Assembly (NCBI GenBank): GCA_020633235.1
Contig: JACKEA010000001.1
Span: forward strand, 930,001 to 994,000
Reading direction: 5' to 3'
Source of the DNA: Polyangiaceae bacterium
GTDB lineage: Bacteria > Myxococcota_A > Polyangia > Polyangiales > Polyangiaceae
Length of the DNA: 64,000 nt
The notes under the pieces were generated by a model that had not been told where the DNA came from, made no database searches, and saw nothing but the letters and a program-made list of their open reading frames with translations. The first letter of the stretch is position 1. Every line of letters starts with the position of its first letter. Shown piece after piece: positions 16,245 through 23,970 of the stretch. The translations under genes and the position numbers were made by a program.

Positions 16245-16328
16245 TGCGAAGGAGAGGACTTGAACCTCCACGGGAGTTACCCCACTAGCACCTCAAGCTA
16301 GCGCGTCTGCCAGTTCCGCCACCTTCGC
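16245..16328 (-). tRNA. tRNA-Leu (anticodon GAG)
   Basis: The minus strand folds as a class II tRNA: acceptor GCGAAGG paired with CCTTCGC, D-arm with the leucine-typical GCGGAACTGGCAGACGC, anticodon stem GCTAG with loop TTGAGGT (anticodon GAG, reading CUC/CUU), a long variable arm (TGGGGTAACTCCCGT) and a T-arm with TTCAAGT. The discriminator is A, as in leucine tRNAs, and CCA is not encoded (the next bases are CCG). Its 3' end is copied six times in the array that follows. Confidence 0.96.
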
Positions 16329-16636
16329 GGGTGGTCCGCAGGGGCAATCCCAGGGCTTTCATGGCCCCAAGACGACCTCGACGGGGGCCGGGTATCTACC
16401 GCAGGGCCGGAGGGGCGTGCAAGCCTTCTGTCGCGCGCCGGCGCAGGCATCAGGTCTGCGCTGAGGCCGGGCTCCGGGAGGGCGGGTTTAGGGCGGGTTT
16501 TGCCCGAGTTTGGGCCGTGGCGTGGGCCTGGCAGGGATGGCTGGGCGGGCGGCCGGAGGGCGTTCGCGGCTCAACCTCACGGCGGCAACGCGGGCGTGCC
16601 CCCGGCGCCTTGCGGCGGCAAGATGGTGGGCGTCAC
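16329..16636. other. Intergenic region upstream of tRNA-Leu
   Basis: A very GC-rich stretch with short direct repeats (GGCGGGTTTAGGGCGGGTTTT near 16480-16500). It must hold the tRNA promoter on the minus strand, but no clear -35/-10 pair is visible. The plus-strand frame of the next gene is open through it, but a more natural ATG lies at 16637. Confidence 0.4.
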
Positions 16637-17089
16637 ATGGCTTCGAGCAAGGCGTCGGGACTCGTCGTGCGCCGCGGGCGGGAACTCGTCGTGTACTCGC
16701 ACCCGCTCGGCGTGCCCTTCGCCATCGCCCTCGGCTTCGGCGGGATGCTGACGTTTCTCGTCGCACAGCACGAAGCGGCGGCGCGGGCGGTGCTGAGAGG
16801 AGCGCTGGCGGCCCTCGGCGCGGGCGGCACGTCCGCGCTGCTCCGCTACGGCCTTCGCACGCGCATCGACGTTGGCGACCGAGAACGCGTGCGCGTCTCG
16901 AGGCGAAGGTCCGAAGCCGTGGCTCGCCGTGAGGACGTGTCCGTTGTGCTGCGACGCTCGTGGCCGCTGTCGTGGCAGCGCGACGTCGCCATCCTGTCGG
17001 GGGACGAGGCGCTCGCGACCATCCGCGGGCTCTCGGCGCGCGCCGCGGCGCGCCTGCGCGACGAGCTCGCGGTCGAGCTCGCGCGCTGA
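16637..17089 (+). CDS. Small membrane protein, PH-like, unknown function
   Basis: A 150-residue protein starting at MASSKASGLVVRRGRELV; the frame is open upstream without a good start. Two hydrophobic segments at about residues 27-44 and 52-68 form a hairpin, followed by a basic beta-rich region (TRIDVGDRERVRVSRRR, SVVLRRSWPLSWQRDVAIL) and a C-terminal helix. The order hydrophobic hairpin then beta-rich domain resembles bacterial PH (YdbT-like) membrane proteins, but similarity is weak. Its TGA and the TGA of the convergent porin gene share the palindrome TGATCA. Confidence 0.5.
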   Translation: MASSKASGLVVRRGRELVVYSHPLGVPFAIALGFGGMLTFLVAQHEAAARAVLRGALAALGAGGTSALLRYGLRTRIDVGDRERVRVSRRRSEAVARREDVSVVLRRSWPLSWQRDVAILSGDEALATIRGLSARAAARLRDELAVELAR

Positions 17090-18346
17090 TCAGTAGCGGA
17101 CCGTCGCTTGCACGCCGGCCTTGGGGGCGATGGTGCCGACGATGCGCCGCGCGTCCGCGCCGGCGTCCGGCGCTTCAATCTTGCGCAGGGCGAGGTTCAC
17201 GGCGACCTTGGCCCGCGGGTTGAAGAACCACTGCGCGCCGAAGACGCTCTCCCAGAAGATCCGGCGAGTGGGGCCGCCGTCGGGTTCCTGATCGAGACGG
17301 TGCAGGGCGACGTCCGTCTCGAGCTTGGGTGTGATGCGGGTGCCGATCAGGGCCGTGACGCCCCACGCGTCGCCGGTGGCGGAGACGGCCACGGGCTGTC
17401 CTGCGAACGGCGGGGATGCGCCGGTGGGCAAGACGCCCTTGGCGTAGACGCCTTCGACGCGCACGCGCAGCGGGCCGGTCCGGAGCTGCGCGCCGCCGCC
17501 GGCCCGGAGCCTGCGCTCGCGCTGCCCCGGCGTCACCTCGCGGCGGCCGGACAGCGCCCAGCCGAACAGCGCGGCCTCGTCGCGCTCGGGCTTGTATTCC
17601 TGCTTCGGTTTCGGCAGCCACGCGAGCTGAAGGCGAGCGCCGACATCCTTGTCGTCGTCGCCGTCCAGCGTGCGGGGCGCGCCGTTGGTGAGCGTCGCGG
17701 CGTAGCTGAGGCGCATGGGGCCGAAGCCGATCGTGTCGAACAGCATCAGCCCGGTGTCGCGAAAGGCATACGCGGCGCCCACCTGCTGACCATTTTCGAC
17801 CCGGCGTTCCTGGAGTAGCCGCGCCGCCACGACAGAAAAATCAATGAGATCTGCAGTGACATGCACGGCTTCGAGGGTTTCGTCCATCATCGCCAGCTTG
17901 AACTGACCAGCGCGCAGGCGCGGCCCCCAAGGCGAATTGAAGGTCGCCGAGGCGTCGATCAGGATCGGCCCGTCAGTGGTCGAAGCGTTGTCACCGAGCT
18001 CTGCCGCTACGAAGTAGTTGATGGCCTGCTCGGTGTCGGGCACCGATCCCTTCAAGCCCAGCCGCACGCGCCGCAGGCTGAAGGAGCTCTGGGCGTCGTC
18101 GCCGGAGAGCACGTTGAAGCCGGCGTGCTGTCCGTTGTACGGCGCGAGCTTGGCGCTGGTGAGGCCGCTCACGCGGTCCGGAAACAGCACCGCTTGGGCC
18201 AGCGGCTGCACGAACACCAGCGGCCGGAGGGGCTCGTCCGGCGCGCCGGACTCCGTGCCCAGCAGCAAGAGCCAATCCGCGGCCTTCGCCGGAGCGCCGA
18301 GCAGCAGCACCGCGATCAGGGCCAACGCCCAATGCAGGAGCTTCAC
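17090..18346 (-). CDS. Outer-membrane porin-like protein
   Basis: A 418-residue protein with a GTG start (GTGA overlap with the cytochrome gene upstream), a signal peptide ending at PAKAA and a mature chain of alternating amphipathic strands. The region SSFSLRRVRLGLKGSVPDT resembles phosphate-selective porin O/P-type beta barrels, and the C-terminus GVQATVRY is a typical barrel end. It is the last gene of an operon with two diheme c-type cytochromes, which suggests uptake or electron exchange across the outer membrane coupled to respiration; the substrate is unknown. Confidence 0.7.
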   Translation of the reverse strand: MKLLHWALALIAVLLLGAPAKAADWLLLLGTESGAPDEPLRPLVFVQPLAQAVLFPDRVSGLTSAKLAPYNGQHAGFNVLSGDDAQSSFSLRRVRLGLKGSVPDTEQAINYFVAAELGDNASTTDGPILIDASATFNSPWGPRLRAGQFKLAMMDETLEAVHVTADLIDFSVVAARLLQERRVENGQQVGAAYAFRDTGLMLFDTIGFGPMRLSYAATLTNGAPRTLDGDDDKDVGARLQLAWLPKPKQEYKPERDEAALFGWALSGRREVTPGQRERRLRAGGGAQLRTGPLRVRVEGVYAKGVLPTGASPPFAGQPVAVSATGDAWGVTALIGTRITPKLETDVALHRLDQEPDGGPTRRIFWESVFGAQWFFNPRAKVAVNLALRKIEAPDAGADARRIVGTIAPKAGVQATVRY

Positions 18347-19296
18347 TTGGCGCTTGCCTGCTTCTCGGGGCGAACGCCTTCACCCAGGGTGCGGCCGTCG
18401 CGCTCTTCGCCGAACGCGCATTCCTCCTGGTGAAATTCTTCGTCTGCCGCGGCTACGCCCTTCTTCATGCGTGGATCCGCGGGGCGCGGCTTGCTGTCGA
18501 CGTACGCCGCCACGTCCCAGGCTTCTTGGTCCGTGAGCGAGCTCGGCTTGGATAGCGGCATGTTGGCCTTGATGAACGCCGCGGCGGTGTTGATGCGATG
18601 CATGCCGGCGCCCCAGTTGAAGGAGTCCGCTCCCCACAGCGGCGGGAACGCGTAGGCGCCGCTCGCGAGCTTGGTGCCTTGGCCGTCGTCGCCGTGGCAC
18701 AGCGCACACTGTTCGGCATACACCTTCGCGCCCCGTTCGGCGCTGAAGCCGCCGCTCGGCTTCTTCACTTCGGGGTAGCCGCGACCGGGGACCTTCTCGC
18801 CGACGGGCACGCCCTTCGCGAGCCAGAACATGTACGCCTGCAGATCCACCAAGATCGGATCGTTGGGCGGCGGTGCGGAGCGGGCTTCGCTCGCCGGCGC
18901 ATTCATGGAGAACGTGAAGCAACCGCGCAGGCGCTCGTCGAGCGTGTTCACGTGGCCGTTCTTCTTGCGGAACTGCGGGTACATCGCCCACGCGGCCCAC
19001 ATGGGCGTGGAGTTTTCCTTGCGGCCGTCGTCCAGGTGGCAGTTCTTGCAGGAGAGGCCGTTGCCCGCGTAGCGAGCGGCATTCGTGGGCGTGTCGTGGA
19101 AGATGGCGTAGCCGCGCTTCACGGACTCGCCGAAGGGTCCCTCCGGGATGGCGTCGCGCTCGGGAGGCGCGAAGGGCTTGGGCGCTGCCGCGGCGGGGGC
19201 TGCCGCGGCGGAAGGCGCGGGCTCCGAGGGCGGAGGTGGCGTGGGTTTGCTGCACGCCGCCGCTGCGAACGCGACCAAGAGCAGGGCGCGCTTCAT
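18343..19296 (-). CDS. Diheme c-type cytochrome lipoprotein
   Basis: The start MKRALLLVAFAAAACSK gives a lipoprotein signal (Cys 15), and its ATG overlaps the stop of the upstream cytochrome by 4 nt. After an Ala/Pro linker there are two cytochrome domains with covalent heme motifs CKNCH and CALCH; the first domain has SoxA/TsdA-like features (GNGLSCKNCHLDDGRKENSTPMW, YAMYPQFRKKNGHVNTLDERL). Its C-terminus is charged. It resembles TsdA-type thiosulfate dehydrogenases, which are diheme enzymes in the periplasm; this is a family-level resemblance, not proof of activity. Confidence 0.75.
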   Translation of the reverse strand: MKRALLLVAFAAAACSKPTPPPPSEPAPSAAAAPAAAAPKPFAPPERDAIPEGPFGESVKRGYAIFHDTPTNAARYAGNGLSCKNCHLDDGRKENSTPMWAAWAMYPQFRKKNGHVNTLDERLRGCFTFSMNAPASEARSAPPPNDPILVDLQAYMFWLAKGVPVGEKVPGRGYPEVKKPSGGFSAERGAKVYAEQCALCHGDDGQGTKLASGAYAFPPLWGADSFNWGAGMHRINTAAAFIKANMPLSKPSSLTDQEAWDVAAYVDSKPRPADPRMKKGVAAADEEFHQEECAFGEERDGRTLGEGVRPEKQASAK

Positions 19297-19955
19297 GGCT
19301 TCTTCTCCTCGGCGGGGGCTGCGGGGAGCGACGCGAAGTAGGCGGCAACGGCCTTCACGTCGTCGTCGGACATGCGCTTGGCGATGCCCTGCATCAGCGC
19401 CAGGGCATCGTTCTTGCGGGTGCCGTCCTTGAAGGCCTTGAACTGCGCTTCCACGTAGCCGGGGTGCTGCGCCGCCAGCGGGGGAAAGTGGGTGCCGATG
19501 CCGCGGCCTTCGGGACCGTGACAGCTCTCGCACGCCGGCACGTCGCGTCCCCACAGACCGAAGCGCGCGATCTTTTCACCGCGGGCGACGAGCTTGGGTT
19601 CCGCCTTCGCGGTGCTCGGACCCGACAGCGAAGCAAAGTAGGCGGCCGCCGCGCTCCGTTCGCTGGGGCTCAAGGCGGCGACGATCGGCTTCATCAGGGC
19701 GTTGTCGCGCTTGCCGGACGCGAAGTCCGACAGCTGCCGCTCGAGGTAGTCCGCACGCTGTCCGGCCACTCGTGGAAAGACTCCGCCGGGCGTGCCGGCC
19801 CCATCGGCGGCGTGGCACGTCATGCACGGGGTCGCGCCCTTGGCGTTGCCCTTCTCCATGAGCGTCTTGCCGATCGCCATCGGATCGCCTTCGGCGCTGG
19901 CGGTGGCCGCCACCAAGGCGGCGGCGACGATCACGGCGAGGCGTATCGCTTGCAT
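19293..19955 (-). CDS. Cytochrome c4-like diheme protein
   Basis: A 220-residue periplasmic protein with a Sec signal (MQAIRLAVIVAAALVAATASA) and two similar cytochrome c domains, each with a heme motif (CMTCH, CESCH) and a distal Met region. Domain duplication and length fit cytochrome c4, an electron carrier or electron acceptor partner. It is the first gene of the c4 / diheme-dehydrogenase / porin operon. The pairing with a TsdA-like protein fits the known use of c-type cytochromes as TsdA electron acceptors. Confidence 0.85.
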   Translation of the reverse strand: MQAIRLAVIVAAALVAATASAEGDPMAIGKTLMEKGNAKGATPCMTCHAADGAGTPGGVFPRVAGQRADYLERQLSDFASGKRDNALMKPIVAALSPSERSAAAAYFASLSGPSTAKAEPKLVARGEKIARFGLWGRDVPACESCHGPEGRGIGTHFPPLAAQHPGYVEAQFKAFKDGTRKNDALALMQGIAKRMSDDDVKAVAAYFASLPAAPAEEKKP

Positions 19956-20063
19956 TGCACAGCGCCAGATGCGCGTTCCGTGCCACGCCGTTCGTCGGGA
20001 TTTTCACGCCTTCCGTGACGAAACGAAACGATGACTGAAACGCGCGTTGCACCCCGTCGGGCA

Positions 20064-20115
20064 TCGCGCCGGACCAACAACAATTGGCATTTGGATGTCG
20101 GGGCGCCGCGGAACC
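20064..20115. repeat. Dispersed repeat, composite copy B
   Basis: A half element (GCGCCGGACCAACA) is followed by a full 35-bp copy in the opposite orientation (CAATTGGCATTTGGATGTCG...GAACC), matching copy A at 31 of 35 positions. It lies directly after the stop of the hybrid kinase gene and before the cytochrome c4 promoter. Confidence 0.7.
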
Positions 20116-20116
20116 G

Positions 20117-21190
20117 TCACGGCGCCATGAGCGTGCACAAGGTGTCGATCACCTCCCGCATCTCGAACGGCTTGCGCACCCAGGCGTGCACCTGGTCGCG
20201 GACGGACTCCGGCACGCCGGTGGGGGAGCCGCTGATCACGACGATGGGGCCCGTCGGGTTCGCGCGGCGCACGACGTCGAGGGCGGCGCGGGGATCCTCC
20301 GCGATGGGCGACAGGTCCACGAGCGCGGCGCCGAAGGGCTCACCGCCCAGGGCCAGGAGCTCTGCCACCGTCGTGGCGCACACCACGGTGGCGCCCCGGG
20401 CTTCCAGCCCCAGCTCGATGAGCGTGCGCACGGCGAAGTCGTCCTCCACCACCAGCACTCGGGTTCCACCCAGGATGCTGGTGGAGACGTTCGGGTGACG
20501 CGCGCCGCTGCGCTCTTCCGTCGCAGGCCAGCACAGCTCGAAGCGAGCACCGGGGCCTGCGGAGGTGAGCTCGAGGCGCCCGCCGCAGACTTCGGCGAGG
20601 CTCCGGGAATGCGGCAAGCCGATGCCCGTGCCACCGCGGCGCGTGGACTCCGGCGCGGTGAGGATGGTGTCGGCGCGTTCGGGATCCACACCTGGGCCGT
20701 CGTCCGTCACGGCGAACACGATCTGCTCGGTGTCCGGCTGCTCGAGGGACAGTGTCACGGCGGCGCCCTCGGGCGTGTAGGCGATCGCGTTGAGCAACAG
20801 GTTCAAGAGGATCTGTGACACCGCGGACGGGTCCACGATCAACGCTTCTCGTGCGCAGCGGTTCACGAGGCGTACGCCAACGCCGCGGCGTCGCGCTTCC
20901 GGCGTGACGCCCAGCACTGCTTCTTGCGCAACGGCCAGGGCCGCGCGCTCTGTTTCTTCGTCGACGACGCTACCGCCGATGGCGGTACGGGCGAGACGAT
21001 GACCGAGGCGCGCGTGGGAGCGCGCGACGTCTATCGCTTCGAGCAGTGCGGGATCTTCGGAACGGGAGCGCGCCACGTCCAGCCACCCGAGCACGACGGT
21101 GAGGGCGTTGGACACCTCGTGAAGCGCACCGGCCAGCTCGACGCTGTCCGACGCCAGTTGCCCCCCGCTCCGGGCACCGCGTGCTTTCAC
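20117..21190 (-). CDS. Hybrid histidine kinase with C-terminal receiver
   Basis: The start is a GTG (MKARGARSGGQLASD); the upstream frame is open but has no domain. The dimerisation helix carries the phosphoacceptor His24 in ALHEVSNALTVVLGWLDVAR. The ATPase domain follows (N box LLLNLLLNAIAYTPEG, G1 DDGPGVD, G2 GGTGIGLPHSRSLAEV). A receiver domain ends the protein (RVLVVEDDFAVR, phosphoacceptor Asp in AALVDLSP, switch Lys in WVRKPF). There is no sensor or membrane domain, so it is a cytoplasmic kinase. Divergent from a second hybrid kinase. Confidence 0.85.
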   Translation of the reverse strand: MKARGARSGGQLASDSVELAGALHEVSNALTVVLGWLDVARSRSEDPALLEAIDVARSHARLGHRLARTAIGGSVVDEETERAALAVAQEAVLGVTPEARRRGVGVRLVNRCAREALIVDPSAVSQILLNLLLNAIAYTPEGAAVTLSLEQPDTEQIVFAVTDDGPGVDPERADTILTAPESTRRGGTGIGLPHSRSLAEVCGGRLELTSAGPGARFELCWPATEERSGARHPNVSTSILGGTRVLVVEDDFAVRTLIELGLEARGATVVCATTVAELLALGGEPFGAALVDLSPIAEDPRAALDVVRRANPTGPIVVISGSPTGVPESVRDQVHAWVRKPFEMREVIDTLCTLMAP

Positions 21191-21528
21191 GATGACAAGA
21201 ATATTACAGCCCGTGGGCAGCGACCAGCCCGCGCTGCTCGAGGGCTGGAAATGCCGGGCGGTCAGGTTGCCGGCCGTTCCACCCGGGGCGCAACCGATTC
21301 GGGGCGGCGCGGCCAAAGTGGGGGGCCTTTCTGGGCACGTACCTTGCTGTGGCACTGGTCGGGAGGGTCGAACATGCGCCGATTGCAGTGCTCGATGCTC
21401 GCGTCGACGCCCGATGGCGATGCATCGACGCGGGCAGGGCGGAACCAAAACTACGATTACTACGATTCCTATGAATCGTCCGCGGATGTGGTCCCTCGGC
21501 ATTTCGCGGTGCAATACTCGCTGCCTAG
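21191..21528. other. Divergent promoter region of the two hybrid kinases
   Basis: No gene is supported in these 338 bp. The region holds an inverted repeat ACGATTC-CTAT-GAATCGT about 50 bp upstream of the PAS kinase, with a second ACGATT nearby, plus overlapping GCGTCGA/TCGACGC arms near 21411-21431. No sigma factor signature is clear. Confidence 0.4.
21462..21479. promoter_or_regulatory. Inverted repeat upstream of PAS hybrid kinase
   Basis: ACGATTC-CTAT-GAATCGT has perfect 7-bp arms and a direct repeat of the left half (ACGATTA) just before. It lies 50 bp before the GTG start. A response-regulator binding site is possible but unproven. Confidence 0.35.
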
Positions 21529-23064
21529 GTGGGAGCAGTGACGGCAGTGGGAGAGCGCGCGAGCGAGATCGCGCTCGACGTGGTGGAGAGTCTTCTCGAA
21601 GGCTGTCAGGTGATCGGGTTCGACTTCCGCTACCTGTACATCAACGAGGCAGCGTGCGCGCAAGCGCGCAAGGCGCCGGAAGAGCTCCTCGGCCGCACGA
21701 TGATGGAGTGCTACCCGGGCATCGACGAGACGGCGATGTTCGCGGAGCTGCGCGAGTGCATGGCGGAGCGCACGCACAGCCGAATGGAAAATGAGTTCGT
21801 GTATCCCGACGGCTCGGTGGCGACGTTCGAGCTGCGCTTCGTTCCGGTGCCGGAAGGCGTCTGCGTGCTGTCCTTGGACATTTCCGAGCAGAAGCGGTCG
21901 GCGCGGGAGCTGGCGAAGCTGGAGCAGCAACTACGCCAGGCTCAGAAGTTGGAGGCGGTGGGGCGCCTGGCCGGGGGCGTGGCCCACGATTTCAACAATC
22001 TGCTGTCCGTGATTTTGAGCTACTCCGGTCTCCTTCTCGACGATCTCTCCGAGGGGCAAACCATGCACGCGGAGATCGAGGAGATCGATCGCGCAGGGCA
22101 GCGGGCACGGCAGCTCACCCGTCAGCTGTTGGCCTTCAGCCGCCAGCGCGTTGCGGAGCCGCGCGTGATCGATCCGGCGCAGGTCATCTCCGGCATGCAC
22201 GGGATGTTGACGCGCCTCTTGGGGGCTGGGGTGGAGCTCGCGGTGCTCTCGCGGGCTCCGGTCGGCACCATTCGCGTGGACCCCGGCAGCGTGGAGCAGG
22301 TGCTGTTGAACCTGGTGGTGAACGCGCGGGACGCCATGCCGGAGGGCGGGAAGCTCACGGTGGAAACCCGCAACGTGGACCTGGACGCGGGCTACGCCGA
22401 CACCCATTTCGACGTGAAGCCCGGGCGCTACGTGATGATCGCCGTGACTGACGCCGGCGAAGGGATGGACGCCGAGACCCAGTCCCGGATGTTCGAGCCC
22501 TTCTTCACCACCAAAGACGTGAGCAAGGGCACCGGGCTCGGGCTTTCCACGGTGTACGGCCTCGTGAAGCAGAACGGCGGGCACATCTGGGTGTACAGCG
22601 AGGTGGGCTCGGGCACGACGTTCAAGATCTACTTTCCCCGAGTCGACGCCGGGGTGCACCACGAGTCTTCTCAGCCGCCCGCTTCCACGCGCAATGGCAA
22701 CGAGACCATCTTGCTGGTGGAGGACGACGACCAGGTGCGCGGGGCGGCCTGCGCCATCCTGCGCCGGAGCGGGTACCGCGTGCTGGAAGCCGCAAACGGT
22801 GGGGAAGCGCTGCTCGCCAGCGAGACCCACGCCGCGAACATTCACTTGCTGCTGACGGACGTGGTGTTACCGCGGATGAACGGACGAGATCTGGCCACGC
22901 GCCTCGCCGTCGTCCGCCCCGAGATGAAGGTTTTGTACATGTCGGGCTACTCGGAAGACGCCGTGATGCAACACGGCATCTTGGAGTCCGACGTGGCGTA
23001 TCTGCAGAAACCCCTCACGCCGGACGGGATCCTGTGTCGAGTACGCGAGGTCCTCGACAGCTGA
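21529..23064 (+). CDS. PAS hybrid histidine kinase with C-terminal receiver
   Basis: A 511-residue protein with a GTG start. Residues 15-120 form a PAS sensor (VIGFDFRYLYINEAACAQAR, ERTHSRMENEFVYPDGSVA). A coiled linker leads to HisKA with His153 in LAGGVAHDFNNLLSVILSYS, then a HATPase (LNLVVNARDAMPEGGK, DAGEGMD, GTGLGLSTVYG). A receiver follows (ETILLVEDDDQVR, Asp in LLLTDVVLPRMNG, Lys in AYLQKP). The HDFNNLL signature is typical of the large PAS-kinase family common in myxobacteria. There are no membrane segments, so it senses a cytoplasmic cue. Its stop and that of the convergent gene share TGATCA. Confidence 0.92.
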   Translation: MGAVTAVGERASEIALDVVESLLEGCQVIGFDFRYLYINEAACAQARKAPEELLGRTMMECYPGIDETAMFAELRECMAERTHSRMENEFVYPDGSVATFELRFVPVPEGVCVLSLDISEQKRSARELAKLEQQLRQAQKLEAVGRLAGGVAHDFNNLLSVILSYSGLLLDDLSEGQTMHAEIEEIDRAGQRARQLTRQLLAFSRQRVAEPRVIDPAQVISGMHGMLTRLLGAGVELAVLSRAPVGTIRVDPGSVEQVLLNLVVNARDAMPEGGKLTVETRNVDLDAGYADTHFDVKPGRYVMIAVTDAGEGMDAETQSRMFEPFFTTKDVSKGTGLGLSTVYGLVKQNGGHIWVYSEVGSGTTFKIYFPRVDAGVHHESSQPPASTRNGNETILLVEDDDQVRGAACAILRRSGYRVLEAANGGEALLASETHAANIHLLLTDVVLPRMNGRDLATRLAVVRPEMKVLYMSGYSEDAVMQHGILESDVAYLQKPLTPDGILCRVREVLDS

Positions 23065-23931
23065 TCAGTCGGCTGTCCGCTGCTGCTGCTCGCCCAAGAG
23101 CACCTTCCGCGGCCCTTCCAGGATCAGGTCGGCCAAGAGCTCCCGCTGCTCGGGAGTGAAGATGGCGAGCACCGAGTCGGTGCGCTTTCCCGCGTCCTTC
23201 ACCCGGTCCCGCAGTATGCCGCGCTTCTTTGCGCGGAAGGCGTTCAGCGCTTCGCGGAAGCTCTCCCCTTCGAACGCGTCCACCAGGCCCAGCAGCTCCT
23301 CCCGAGACGGTCTGAGTTGCTTGTTCTCTCCACGGAGCTCCTTGTGGATCCGCTTCAGCGCGTCGACCTGAGCCGTGGACAGCATCAGCTCCGACGCGAA
23401 CTGCTGGAATCGACCTTGGTGGCGCTGGTCCTTCCGCCCCATCTTCTCCTCGATCCGGGCGCGGAGTCCCGCGGCGACGGCGGCGCGCTGAGCGGGGCGC
23501 AGCGTGCCGTGGATCTCCTCCAAGGCGTCGGCCGTCCGATCCATGCGCTCTTCAATCGCCTTGACCGCGGTCGCGACGGAGTCGTCGAACTGTTTCGAGT
23601 CCGCGCTTCCGGAGCGAACGATGGCCACCGCGGACTTCCGGAGCTTGTCTCGGAGCTGCTTTCGACCTGCTCGATCTCGACCGAGCTCGTCCTGAATCGT
23701 CGTCAGCGTGGCGGCCTGCTCTGCCGTGAGGTCGGCGCGGGCGCGCGCCTCCTGGATGATGACGTTCACCGGGCCGTGCATGTGGCGGTGGTGGGTGCCG
23801 AGCTCCTGGGTGCTCACCTTCTGCTGCTCGGCGGGCGGGTCCACCTTGGCGGCGCAGGCGACGGCCCCCAGCAAAACCGCGCCGGATGCGATGGCGACCA
23901 ACCGAATGCGACCCTTTGCTTGGCTCCTCAT
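23065..23931 (-). CDS. Spy/CpxP-like (LTxxQ) lipoprotein
   Basis: The ATG giving MRSQAKGRIRLVAIASGAVLL is chosen for its lipoprotein signal (LGAVAC). The 288-residue protein is almost all helical and charged, with four L-T-x-E-Q-like motifs (DLTAEQAATL, TLRPAQRAAV, MLSTAQVDAL, FTPEQRELLAD). These mark the Spy/CpxP/ZraP superfamily of periplasmic chaperone-like stress proteins, here apparently duplicated. A metal-binding HHRHMHG cluster sits near the N-terminus of the mature chain, suggesting a metal-sensing or metal-sequestering role. It is divergent from an ABC exporter operon. Confidence 0.7.
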   Translation of the reverse strand: MRSQAKGRIRLVAIASGAVLLGAVACAAKVDPPAEQQKVSTQELGTHHRHMHGPVNVIIQEARARADLTAEQAATLTTIQDELGRDRAGRKQLRDKLRKSAVAIVRSGSADSKQFDDSVATAVKAIEERMDRTADALEEIHGTLRPAQRAAVAAGLRARIEEKMGRKDQRHQGRFQQFASELMLSTAQVDALKRIHKELRGENKQLRPSREELLGLVDAFEGESFREALNAFRAKKRGILRDRVKDAGKRTDSVLAIFTPEQRELLADLILEGPRKVLLGEQQQRTAD

Positions 23932-23970
23932 GGCTTTCAGCTTAGACCGTCCCGGCCACAAAGCACGTTC

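Noticed and set aside
21340..21365. Sigma-54 promoter at TGGCACTGGTCGGGAGG
   Set aside because: The -24 half matches but there is no TTGC at the right spacing.
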